Source of the DNA: Barnesiella intestinihominis YIT 11860
GTDB lineage: Bacteria > Bacteroidota > Bacteroidia > Bacteroidales > Barnesiellaceae
Direction of reading: 5' to 3'
Assembly (NCBI RefSeq): GCF_000296465.1
Contig: NZ_JH815205.1
Coordinates: 511,109 to 575,108, forward strand
Length of the DNA: 64,000 nt
The translations under genes and the position numbers were made by a program. Below are positions 35,182-43,245 of this stretch, in pieces (positions within the stretch are counted from its first letter, which is position 1; each line of letters begins with the position of its first letter). A model generated the notes under the pieces. It saw only the letters and a list, made by a program, of their open reading frames with translations. It did not search any database and had not been told where the DNA came from.

Positions 35182-37476
35182 TTACTTATCCTCGTTAGTC
35201 AAAGAATACGGGAAATCTTCATCGTTTATTCCGCGCTCTGTATTAGGCATATGACTCATATCGAAATCAAGAACAGCGCCGTCCATCAACTCCTCGTGTT
35301 TCAACCAATTGTGGTTATACTCTTTCCCGTTCATTTTCAGAGAACGTATATATCTATTTTCGTTCGTGTTGTCGGGAGCATTCAAAACGATCTGCTTTCC
35401 ATTTTCCAACGTAAGAATCGCCTTTTTAAAGAGCGGAGCTCCCATCACATACTCCCCTGAGCCCGGACATACCGGATAAAAGCCCAACGCAGAAAATATA
35501 TACCATGCAGAAGTCTGACCATTATCTTCATCTCCACAATAGCCGTCAGGATAAGGAGTATACAGCTTATCCATCACTTCCCTTAACCAATATTGCGCTT
35601 TCCAAGGCTGCCCGGCGTAATTATAAAGATAAATCATATGTTGGATAGGCTGGTTGCCATGTGCATAATTGCCCATATTCATAATCTGCATTTCCTTTAT
35701 TTCATGAATGCACTGCCCGTAATAACTATCGTCATAAATAGGAGGAACCACAAAAACAGAATCCAACATGGAGACAAAGTTCTCCTTCCCTCCCATCAGA
35801 TCGATGAGTCCCTGCACATCATGAAACACGCTCCATGTATAATGCCAACTGTTGCCTTCGGTAAAAGCATCGCCCCATTTATACGGACTGAAAGGAGACT
35901 GAAATGTACCATCTTCGTTTTTCCCGCGCATCAGATTGTTCTCTTTATCGAAAACGAACCGATAGTTTTTACTCCTTTCCCGATAAAGATCGATTTCTTC
36001 CTGCGGACGGTTCAATTGTTGCGCCAGTCTCATAATACACCAATCATCATAGGCATATTCCAATGTGCGCGCCACATTCTCGTTAATACCTACATTATAA
36101 GGTACATATCCTTTTTGATTGTAATATTCATATCCCAATCTTCCCGTCGAAGGAACTTGGGGGTGCACATGATTCGCTCCGTGCAGAACAGCCTCATACA
36201 ACAAATCGATCTTTTCTGTCTGGCATCCTTTCAAATAAGCATCAGCCACAACAGATGCCGAATTATTACCCACCATGCAGTGACGGTGTCCCGGGCTGGC
36301 CCATTCGGGTAAAAATCCACTTTCTTCATAACTGTTTGCCAATCCTTCTTGAATTTCTTTGTTGACAGAAGGATACATAAGGTTCAAGAAGGGAAATAAA
36401 GCGCGGAACGTGTCCCAAAATCCGGTATCTGTATACATATATCCTCTCCTCACTTCTCCATTGTAAGGACTATAATGGACAATATTTCCATATTTATCTA
36501 CTTCATAAAACTTACGGGGAAACAATAAAGAACGATACAAGCAAGAGTAGAAAGTACGTAGTTGTTCATCAGTTCCCCCTTCTACTCTCACTCTATTCAT
36601 TACATCGTTCCAAGCATTTCGAGCAGACTCTTTTACCTCGTTAAAATTTCTACTGCCCAGTTCTTCCAAATTCAACCATGCCTGCTCTTCACTGATAAAA
36701 GAAGAACTTACCTTTACACCAATCTTTTCACCTTTATAAGTCTTGAATCCCAACACAGCACCGACATGATTATCTTCTACCTCTCTTTTACCTTTTATAA
36801 TTTTATCTCCGCTCCATACTTCTGCCGAGGCAAAAGGCTTATCAAATTTCATCACGAAGTAATTTCTAAAATTATCCGGTACTCCCCCGCTATTTTTAGT
36901 CGTATAGCCGGTTACCGTGCCATTTTCCTCATCTATCTGAACAAAAGACCCGTTATCGAATGCATCTACTACGATATACGACTCTTCACTTTCTGGGAAA
37001 GTAAACCTAAAATAAGCCGAACGTTCCGTCGGAGTAATTTCTGTTTTCACATCATGGTCAGCCAAATACACACTATAATAATAAGGCTTTGCCGTCTCAG
37101 CTTTATGAGAAAACCAGCTTCCTCGCTCATTTTGCAAGAACTTTTTACCCCCGGCCACCGGCATCAATGCAAACTGCCCATAATCATTGATCCACGGACT
37201 GGGCTGATGTGTCTGCTTAAATCCTTTTATCTTATCGTCGGTATAACAATAGGCCCAGCCATTTCCCATATCTCCCGTTTGCGGTGTCCAGAAATTCATT
37301 CCCCACGGTAATGCGACAGCCGGATAGGTATTGCCCGTAGACAAGGTAAACTTAGATTGAGTTCCCACTAACGGATTCACATAGTCAACCGGTGAAAAAG
37401 AAGTAGAAAGCACCTCTTTACCTCCGCACGATATAAGTAAAACAGATAAAAATACAAGTAAAGAAACTTTTTTCAT
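35182..37476 (-). CDS. GH92-family lipoprotein with Gln in place of the catalytic acid Glu
   Basis: Start chosen at ATG 37474-37476 (MKKVSLLVFLSVLLISC), a lipoprotein signal; an ATG ten codons upstream overlaps the promoter. The product of 764 residues is a full-length GH92 protein: PVDYVNPLVGTQSKFTLSTGN, TGFWDTFRALFPF, DAFTEGNSWHYTWSV, and DEDNGQTSAWYIFSALGFYPV. Where the neighbour has HGNEPGHH with the acid Glu, this protein reads HGNQPIQH; the Gln codon is CAG at 35650-35652 (residue 609 from the chosen start). In the GH92 enzyme CcMan5, which removes mannose from mannose-1-phospho-6-mannose, a Gln at this place has been described, since a phosphate leaving group needs no acid. I therefore predict mannose-1-phosphodiester cleavage, by inference. 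Confidence 0.9.
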   Translation of the reverse strand: MKKVSLLVFLSVLLISCGGKEVLSTSFSPVDYVNPLVGTQSKFTLSTGNTYPAVALPWGMNFWTPQTGDMGNGWAYCYTDDKIKGFKQTHQPSPWINDYGQFALMPVAGGKKFLQNERGSWFSHKAETAKPYYYSVYLADHDVKTEITPTERSAYFRFTFPESEESYIVVDAFDNGSFVQIDEENGTVTGYTTKNSGGVPDNFRNYFVMKFDKPFASAEVWSGDKIIKGKREVEDNHVGAVLGFKTYKGEKIGVKVSSSFISEEQAWLNLEELGSRNFNEVKESARNAWNDVMNRVRVEGGTDEQLRTFYSCLYRSLLFPRKFYEVDKYGNIVHYSPYNGEVRRGYMYTDTGFWDTFRALFPFLNLMYPSVNKEIQEGLANSYEESGFLPEWASPGHRHCMVGNNSASVVADAYLKGCQTEKIDLLYEAVLHGANHVHPQVPSTGRLGYEYYNQKGYVPYNVGINENVARTLEYAYDDWCIMRLAQQLNRPQEEIDLYRERSKNYRFVFDKENNLMRGKNEDGTFQSPFSPYKWGDAFTEGNSWHYTWSVFHDVQGLIDLMGGKENFVSMLDSVFVVPPIYDDSYYGQCIHEIKEMQIMNMGNYAHGNQPIQHMIYLYNYAGQPWKAQYWLREVMDKLYTPYPDGYCGDEDNGQTSAWYIFSALGFYPVCPGSGEYVMGAPLFKKAILTLENGKQIVLNAPDNTNENRYIRSLKMNGKEYNHNWLKHEELMDGAVLDFDMSHMPNTERGINDEDFPYSLTNEDK

Positions 37477-37503
37477 GGAATCGTTTTTTTTTATTTTTTG
37501 TGA

Positions 37504-37601
37504 CAAAAGTAAGCCGGGGCAATTAATAAAACCATTAATAGAATATTAATTATCCATATGCAATACTTATTTCCGAATCAAAAACATTAATAAGGCATTA
37601 A
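37504..37601 (-). promoter_or_regulatory. Promoter with phased TTAA triad and distal dyad, upstream of GH92(Gln) (site R2)
   Basis: The minus-strand -7 box TACTTTTG lies at 37504-37511. Hexamers AATTAA, CATTAA and TATTAA begin at 37521, 37533 and 37544: spacings 12 and 11, the first beginning 10 bp beyond the -7 box. A further CATTAA pair begins at 37585 and 37596, spaced 11, and 41 bp beyond the third hexamer, about four helical turns. The leader to the start codon at 37476 is about 20 bases. The proximal layout is identical in spacing to sites R1 and R3. Confidence 0.65.
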
Positions 37602-37840
37602 CAATTCTCATAAGAAAGGGAGCGACATAACAAGATTAATAACAGGGGGAACCACTCGACAATCAGCATAAAAACAATTCTTTCAAATAAAGCTATCGAG
37701 GTCAACGTTATTGCCTCATATCTTTCCATATATTTTACCGCAAATAGTCACGTGTAGAAAACAACATCGCCTCAAACAAGAAAATTTTCATTGAGTTGTT
37801 TTTCTTGTTTGAGGCGGTGATACATTTCTGATACTATTCG
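37507..37840. other. Intergenic gap, 334 bases, holding promoter R2 and the GH43 terminator
   Basis: No gene is supported here. The part near 37504-37601 holds the GH92 promoter with its TTAA repeats, and 37765-37819 the terminator hairpin of the GH43 gene. The 160 bases between them show nothing I can name. Confidence 0.7.
37765..37819 (-). terminator. Strong hairpin terminator after the GH43 gene
   Basis: GCCTCAAACAAGAAAA at 37769-37784 pairs perfectly with its reverse complement at 37800-37815, and the stem extends outward to 37765 and 37819 with one G-U pair, giving about 20 bp around a 15-base loop. It lies 21 bases after the GH43 stop on the minus strand. This separates the GH43 transcript from the GH92 promoter R2. 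Confidence 0.75.
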
Positions 37841-38881
37841 CTAATCCGTAAGCCTATTGACACCGACACCGTCGAAAGTCATCTTCACCGGTTTAATAAA
37901 ACCATTTTCGTCAAAATACATACGGTCGATACAAATCTCTCTATGATTTGGAATCGTATCGCCCAATGGGTGGCGATGATAAACAATATACCACTCGTCT
38001 TTCCCCGGTATCTGAATGACCGAATGATGTCCCGCACCTGTACCCACACTCTCGTCTTGTTGCAATATTTTCCCAATACGCTCGAAAGGGCCGAACGGAG
38101 AATCGGCAATGGCATAAGCCACACTATAATCCGAACCTCCCCAACTGCCTTCCGACCACATAAAATAATATTTGTTATTCCGTTTCAACATAAAAGGTCC
38201 CTCCACATAATTCTCAGGTGTGACAGATTTATAATAAGAACCATCGTCAAAAGGAACGAGACTCAATAAATCCGAACTCAATTTTACCATATTACAATGA
38301 TGCCAGCCTCCATAATACATATAATAACTACCGTCGTCATCTTTAAAAACGAACTGATCGATCGGCTGAGCGCCGTTCACAATCTTATCGATCAAAGGTT
38401 TCCCCAAAACGTCTTTAAATGGGCCTGCCGGGTTATCAGCCACAGCGACACCGATTCCACCATATTGCTCATCATTCTGGATATCATTCCCTCCGAAAAA
38501 CAGATAATATTTGCCATTCACCCGAACAATAGACGGAGCCCATAAGGCAAATTCCAACCACTTTATATTCTCAACAGACAACACTTTGGGATGCTTAGTC
38601 CAGTGAACCATATCTTTTGATGAAAAAGCATCCATATAAGTCTGTATATTATAGACCTGATGAATGGCCCGCGTTTCTTTTTTCAATTCGGGAAAATCTG
38701 CGCTATCGGCTCCGAAAGGAATATCGGACAACGTAGGATATATCCAATATTCATCATCGAAGACAACCCCTTCTGGATCGGCATACCAACCCTCGACAAT
38801 AGGATTGCCACTATACTCTTTCTCATGCTTACACGCCACCAACAGCAGCGCCAAACTCAATACAATAATACTTCTCATCAT
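37841..38881 (-). CDS. GH43-family glycosidase, lipoprotein (arabinofuranosidase or xylosidase type)
   Basis: A 346-residue single-domain GH43 protein; lipoprotein signal MMRSIIVLSLALLLVAC with Cys17. The five-bladed propeller residues are in place: base Asp35 in WYADPEGVV, the pKa-tuning Asp175 in QPIDQFVF, and acid Glu227 in NYVEGPFML. Other family stretches are FALWAPSIVRVNGKYYLFFG and TGAGHHSVIQIPGKDEWYIVYHRHP. It should remove terminal arabinofuranose or xylose. It stands alone as a single-gene transcript between promoter R3 and its own terminator, and is read away from the membrane SARP-like regulator. GH43 subfamily cannot be settled by eye. Confidence 0.91.
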   Translation of the reverse strand: MMRSIIVLSLALLLVACKHEKEYSGNPIVEGWYADPEGVVFDDEYWIYPTLSDIPFGADSADFPELKKETRAIHQVYNIQTYMDAFSSKDMVHWTKHPKVLSVENIKWLEFALWAPSIVRVNGKYYLFFGGNDIQNDEQYGGIGVAVADNPAGPFKDVLGKPLIDKIVNGAQPIDQFVFKDDDGSYYMYYGGWHHCNMVKLSSDLLSLVPFDDGSYYKSVTPENYVEGPFMLKRNNKYYFMWSEGSWGGSDYSVAYAIADSPFGPFERIGKILQQDESVGTGAGHHSVIQIPGKDEWYIVYHRHPLGDTIPNHREICIDRMYFDENGFIKPVKMTFDGVGVNRLTD

Positions 38882-38903
38882 GTGTCATTTTTAATTAATG
38901 TAA

Positions 38904-39002
38904 CAAAAATAAACGTCGGCCGTTAACGGAAATATTAATAAACCATTAACAAACGAACTTCGGTGCACAGTAAAAACACCCTGTACATTAATAATATATT
39001 AT
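38904..39002 (-). promoter_or_regulatory. Promoter with phased TTAA triad and distal dyad, upstream of GH43 (site R3)
   Basis: The minus-strand -7 box TATTTTTG lies at 38904-38911. Hexamers CGTTAA, TATTAA and CATTAA begin at 38921, 38933 and 38944: spacings 12 and 11, the first 10 bp beyond the -7 box, exactly as in R1 and R2. A distal pair CATTAA and TATTAT begins at 38986 and 38997, spaced 11, and 42 bp beyond the third hexamer. The distal pair lies about 48 bp upstream of the -33 box of the divergent regulator gene, so it could also serve autoregulation. Confidence 0.65.
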
Positions 39003-39049
39003 TTTTACAATCAATTCCATAAAAAGATTCCATAAATATAATTTTTTTC

Positions 39050-39080
39050 TTTGTAACCCTCCTAAACCATATTATCTTTG
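39050..39080 (+). promoter_or_regulatory. Consensus Bacteroidota promoter of the membrane SARP-like regulator
   Basis: A -33 TTTG at 39050-39053 is followed after exactly 19 bases by the -7 box TATCTTTG at 39073-39080, matching the TTTG-N19-TAnnTTTG pattern. The start codon at 39103 is about 16 bases beyond the expected transcription start. Unlike the structural genes of the locus, the regulator has both boxes, fitting constant low-level expression. Confidence 0.75.
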
Positions 39081-39102
39081 CAAAAAACAGTTATAAGTAT
39101 TC

Positions 39103-41676
39103 ATGCAAAAGACGCTTATATTTCTGCTCTTAATGTTGGCCCTGATACCGGTTGAAGCACAAAATATTTCATCTGGATTATATTTTGCTGCCCACACCTC
39201 CATTAAAGAAGAAAGAACATCGCTTATCCTATCTCCCGAGTTCGACGCCTCAAAAGGTCTAACATTAGATTTCGATATTAAATTCAGACCCGAAGAACAT
39301 AACTACGGATATGTCTTTCGAATCATAATCGACGATGAAAAGAGTTTCGATTTGATAGCGAATATTACACCCGAAAAAAGAGCGTTGAATTTGATAGAAG
39401 GGAACAACGTCTATCTGGCTTTCGATGAAGAACTCCTTAATCAATACTCATGGAATAAATGGGCGCATATCCGGTGCTCAATCTATCCGGATAGTTTACG
39501 GCTCATCTTCGACAATCAAACATTGCAAAGCCAGTATAAATTCATCAATATCAAGAACGTGAAATTCTACTTCGGATACTCCGATCATGAAAAGTTTCAT
39601 TCTTCCGATGTCCCTCCGATGTCTATACGCAACATAAAAATCACAGACAATAAAAATAAAACAATTGCATATTGGCCTTTAAAAGAACATCTGTCACATT
39701 CCTGTTTGGATAGTCTGTATCAGATTCCGGCGACAGTCACCAATCCTACATGGGAAATAAATAAACACACCAAGTGGGTAAAAGAAAAAACATTAGCATT
39801 ACCCATATATACACAAATCTGCCATGCTCCGTCAAAAGGGAATATTTATTTTGCCAACAGCTCATTTGTACTCGTTTATTCGACTATCGACAATACATTA
39901 GATACGATTTATCCTGCTCATGGAGCTCCATACACAGAAATAAACAATCAACTCATTTACCAGCCTTATTACGATGAATTATGGTCATACGATTTCGATC
40001 CCTTGAAACAGATGTCTATATTCAATTTCAAGGATAACACATGGACAAACAATGACCGTGAAATAAAAAATCCGGAATATTCTCAACACAATACGTTTAT
40101 ATCGCCCAATGACTCGTGTCTGTATATTTTTGGCGGATATGGTAATTATCAATATAAGAACTTGATACTTAAAAAAGGACGGACACAGGACGACTGGATT
40201 CCGGTATCGTACAACGAAGAAATACCTCCGCGTTATCTAAGCGGATCGGACTACAAAAACAGAGACACGATATTGGTGTTCGGCGGCTGTGGCAACCCGC
40301 AAGGGAAACAAGAATTAGGAGTCATAAATTATTACGATCTTTATGCGATAGACATCAACACATTCAAAACAAAGAAATTGTGGACTATCCCCAACGATAC
40401 GAAAAACTTCGTCGTCGGTAATCATATTGTTACAGACGAAACGAATAACAAGCTATACGCTTTATGTTTTCCGAATGATTGTTCGAACAGCTATATCTTG
40501 CTAAAATCGTTCGATTTGACAGATGGGAATAACTGTACGAACTATGCCGATACAATCCCTTTCTCCTTCAATGATGTAAATTCTTTCTGTACACTCTACT
40601 ACGACTCGTTACAGTCGAAGCTGTATGCCGTAACCAATTATAACTACAACAATAAATCAAATATAAACATATACTCATTAGCTTATCCCCCGTTAAAAAT
40701 AGAAGATACGCTGCAAACAGTTGCAGGACATAAGGCACTTGTTACAAAGACAGGGTTCTTCATAGGTATAGGAATTTGCATAATTGCAGGTATGGGCTGT
40801 ATGTACCTCTGCTACCGAAAAAAGAAAAGGAGAAGAAAAGAAAGCCACATTCCTCACAATCCTCCGGTCGTTACAAATACGGATCGTTCCTCCAAGACAA
40901 CTACCCAAGACGAAAACTATAAGCCCCAACCGGACATTCACAAAAAATCATCTATTCTTTTCTTAGATGGATTTCAAGTATGGGATAAAAATGGTGCAGA
41001 TATCACCAAATCATTCACACCTATTTTGAAACAACTGCTCATTCTTATCATATTATATAGCGTAAATAACAAGAAAGGGATTTCAAACGTCACTCTGAGA
41101 GAGTTGCTTTGGTTTGATAAAACAGACGAAAGTGCCCAAAATAACCGCCGAGTAAATATCCGAAAACTAAAACTTTTGCTGGAAAAACTCGACGGTGTAG
41201 AACTTGTAAAAGAAAGCACCTATTGGGCGTTAAAGTTCACTCACGCTTATTGCGATTATATCGATGTTTGTAATTGGATCGACAAAGTAAAAAACAAAGA
41301 ACCTATCACAGCCGAAAACATCAATGATTTACCCTTAAACCTGCTATCGGGACAATTATTGCCATATGTCCAAACAGACTGGTTGGATTCTTTCAAGTCC
41401 GATTACACGAATTCCGTATTAGATATGGCAATAAATTTATCCAAGCAAGAATATATAAAGGGAAACAACGAATTATTAATTCAGATAGCCAACAGCATGT
41501 TTGCACACGACAAAACAGACGAGTATGCATTGATTCTCAAATGCCACACATTATATAAACAAGGAAGAACCAGCTTGGCCAAAACGACATTCGACACATT
41601 CTGCAATGAATATAAAGCAATGCTGAATACGAATTACACAAAAACATTCAATGAAGTAATTAATTGTCAATTGTAA
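39103..41676 (+). CDS. Membrane-spanning SARP/BTAD-type regulator with extracytoplasmic LamG and propeller sensor
   Basis: An 857-residue protein joining sensor and DNA-binding parts in one chain. Residues 1-19 are a signal peptide or first membrane anchor. About 20-215 resemble a LamG/concanavalin beta-sandwich (LTLDFDIKFRPEEHNYGYVFRI, WNKWAHIRCSIYPDSLRLIFD). About 230-530 form a Kelch-like propeller (NDSCLYIFGGYG, RDTILVFGGCGN). One membrane helix lies at 551-570, followed by the stop-transfer run YRKKKRRRK. After a linker, 617-712 is a winged helix of the OmpR/SARP kind (LLWFD, NNRRVNIRKLKLLLEKL, STYWALKF), and 713-857 is helical and BTAD-like (WLDSFKSDY, ALILKCHTLYKQGRTSLA). It is read away from GH43 and beside the TTAA-bearing promoters, so it probably senses a glycan in the periplasm and activates the locus. 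The ligand is unknown. Confidence 0.82.
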   Translation: MQKTLIFLLLMLALIPVEAQNISSGLYFAAHTSIKEERTSLILSPEFDASKGLTLDFDIKFRPEEHNYGYVFRIIIDDEKSFDLIANITPEKRALNLIEGNNVYLAFDEELLNQYSWNKWAHIRCSIYPDSLRLIFDNQTLQSQYKFINIKNVKFYFGYSDHEKFHSSDVPPMSIRNIKITDNKNKTIAYWPLKEHLSHSCLDSLYQIPATVTNPTWEINKHTKWVKEKTLALPIYTQICHAPSKGNIYFANSSFVLVYSTIDNTLDTIYPAHGAPYTEINNQLIYQPYYDELWSYDFDPLKQMSIFNFKDNTWTNNDREIKNPEYSQHNTFISPNDSCLYIFGGYGNYQYKNLILKKGRTQDDWIPVSYNEEIPPRYLSGSDYKNRDTILVFGGCGNPQGKQELGVINYYDLYAIDINTFKTKKLWTIPNDTKNFVVGNHIVTDETNNKLYALCFPNDCSNSYILLKSFDLTDGNNCTNYADTIPFSFNDVNSFCTLYYDSLQSKLYAVTNYNYNNKSNINIYSLAYPPLKIEDTLQTVAGHKALVTKTGFFIGIGICIIAGMGCMYLCYRKKKRRRKESHIPHNPPVVTNTDRSSKTTTQDENYKPQPDIHKKSSILFLDGFQVWDKNGADITKSFTPILKQLLILIILYSVNNKKGISNVTLRELLWFDKTDESAQNNRRVNIRKLKLLLEKLDGVELVKESTYWALKFTHAYCDYIDVCNWIDKVKNKEPITAENINDLPLNLLSGQLLPYVQTDWLDSFKSDYTNSVLDMAINLSKQEYIKGNNELLIQIANSMFAHDKTDEYALILKCHTLYKQGRTSLAKTTFDTFCNEYKAMLNTNYTKTFNEVINCQL

Positions 41677-42048
41677 TCCGCAACTACATAGAAGAATAAA
41701 AACGAACGTTCATCGAGACCGGTCAATAATCGTCCATATATATTTATTTATATCGGACTCTCGTTAAAATACAAAAAATATACACCGAAAAAATTTTATA
41801 TCCTGAATATTTCTCAAAATCGATCTTTACTTTCCCTCGTCAATATTAAATTATTGAACCTTCTGAATAATAATTTGTTATTACAAGAAAGGACAATTCC
41901 CACCGCTACGCTACACCTCCATATAGACAAATGACACGAGAAAGAAAATTTATACAAAACTTAACATATTGAATAAAAAGCAATTAGGCAATTAGCCACA
42001 GAAAATATACATTTGCATCTGAACTCGTGAGAGAAACAAATTAATTAT
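41677..42048. other. Intergenic gap, 372 bases, with a -7 box for the next gene
   Basis: The gap is AT-rich and shows no gene. A -7 box TACATTTG at 42008-42015 lies 33 bases before the start codon at 42049; no TTTG stands at the -33 place. I see no clear terminator for the regulator gene. Confidence 0.5.
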
Positions 42049-43245
42049 ATGAAACAATTCATTCGATATACGATATTATGCGTCGGATACATTTTAGGCT
42101 CCCAAAGTCTTTTGTACGCCGAAACGCCAACCGATAGTATAGATACTATTCCTACCGACTCGATTATCGCAAAAAAAGATACCACCGTAAAAAAACTGAA
42201 CATATTCCAAAAGGTTCTGAAATACTTCGATGACTCCAATGCTCCACGCCCCGATAAAAAATTCGATTTCGGTATCATCGGAGGACCTCACTATTCTTCC
42301 ACGACAAAGCTGGGAATAGGCTTGGCTGCCTCGGGGACATACCGGTTACGAAGAGACTCGATCACACAACTCTCCAACGTTTCGCTTTATGGAGATGCCA
42401 CGACCACAGGCTTTCTTTTGATAGGAGTAAAAGGGAATAATATCTTTCCCAAAAATAAATTCAGGATAGATTACGACTTTTATTTATACACATTCCCGAG
42501 TGACTTTTGGGGCATAGGTTACGAAAACGGAAATAACAACGCCAACAAAAGCTCCTACGACAGACTGGAAACTATTTTACGTATCGACTGGCTGGCTCGC
42601 TTACATAAGGACCTCTACGGAGGAATTTCTACGGGATTTAACTGGGTGAAAGGATCGGATTTCACAAAAATCGAACTACTCGAAGGAGAAGCCCGAGAAG
42701 TAATCAGCACGAGTATAGGAGCCACACTTGTATACGACAGTCGCGATTTTATTACCAACGCAGCAAAAGGAGTTTATATAAAAGTTAACCAACGATTCTT
42801 CCCCAAATTCTTGGGCAATAAAAAAGCGTTTACTCGCACCGATTTCATTTTCGATTATTATCACCGCCTATGGGAAGGAGCGATCCTTGCTTTTGACCTA
42901 CATGGAGAATTCAATTACGGCGATGTACCCTGGAATATGCTTGCAGCTTTGGGAGGGTCGGCCCGTATGCGAGGATACTACGAAGGCAGATACCGAGACA
43001 AAAATTTAATCGAAACTCAAATAGAACTCCGTCAACACATTTGGAGGCGAAATGGCATAGCCGTATGGGTAGGAGCAGGAAACGTATTTCCTTCGTTCTC
43101 AGGTTTTAAATGGGGACATACACTCCCCAATTACGGAATAGGCTATCGCTGGGAGTTCAAAAACCGAGTCAATGTACGACTCGACTACGGATTCGGAAAA
43201 AAAGGACAATCGGGATTTTTATTCAACATCAATGAAGCATTTTAA
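42049..43245 (+). CDS. BamA/TamA-like outer-membrane beta-barrel protein (surface antigen family)
   Basis: A 398-residue protein with a signal peptide (MKQFIRYTILCVGYILGSQSLLYAE). After a short linker it consists of a 16-strand-type barrel like the C-terminal half of BamA: GIGLAASGTYRLRRD, GGISTGFNWV, ATLVYDSRDFITNAAKGVYIKVNQRFF, GDVPWNMLAALGGSARMRGYYEGRYRDKNLIETQIELRQ (the RMRGY loop corresponds to the conserved VRGF/Y of Omp85 lid loops), ending in Phe (FLFNINEAF). POTRA domains are absent, so it is not the assembly factor itself. These short Omp85-like proteins are common in Bacteroidota with unknown roles. Its last 14 bases overlap the phosphoethanolamine transferase gene. Confidence 0.85.
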   Translation: MKQFIRYTILCVGYILGSQSLLYAETPTDSIDTIPTDSIIAKKDTTVKKLNIFQKVLKYFDDSNAPRPDKKFDFGIIGGPHYSSTTKLGIGLAASGTYRLRRDSITQLSNVSLYGDATTTGFLLIGVKGNNIFPKNKFRIDYDFYLYTFPSDFWGIGYENGNNNANKSSYDRLETILRIDWLARLHKDLYGGISTGFNWVKGSDFTKIELLEGEAREVISTSIGATLVYDSRDFITNAAKGVYIKVNQRFFPKFLGNKKAFTRTDFIFDYYHRLWEGAILAFDLHGEFNYGDVPWNMLAALGGSARMRGYYEGRYRDKNLIETQIELRQHIWRRNGIAVWVGAGNVFPSFSGFKWGHTLPNYGIGYRWEFKNRVNVRLDYGFGKKGQSGFLFNINEAF

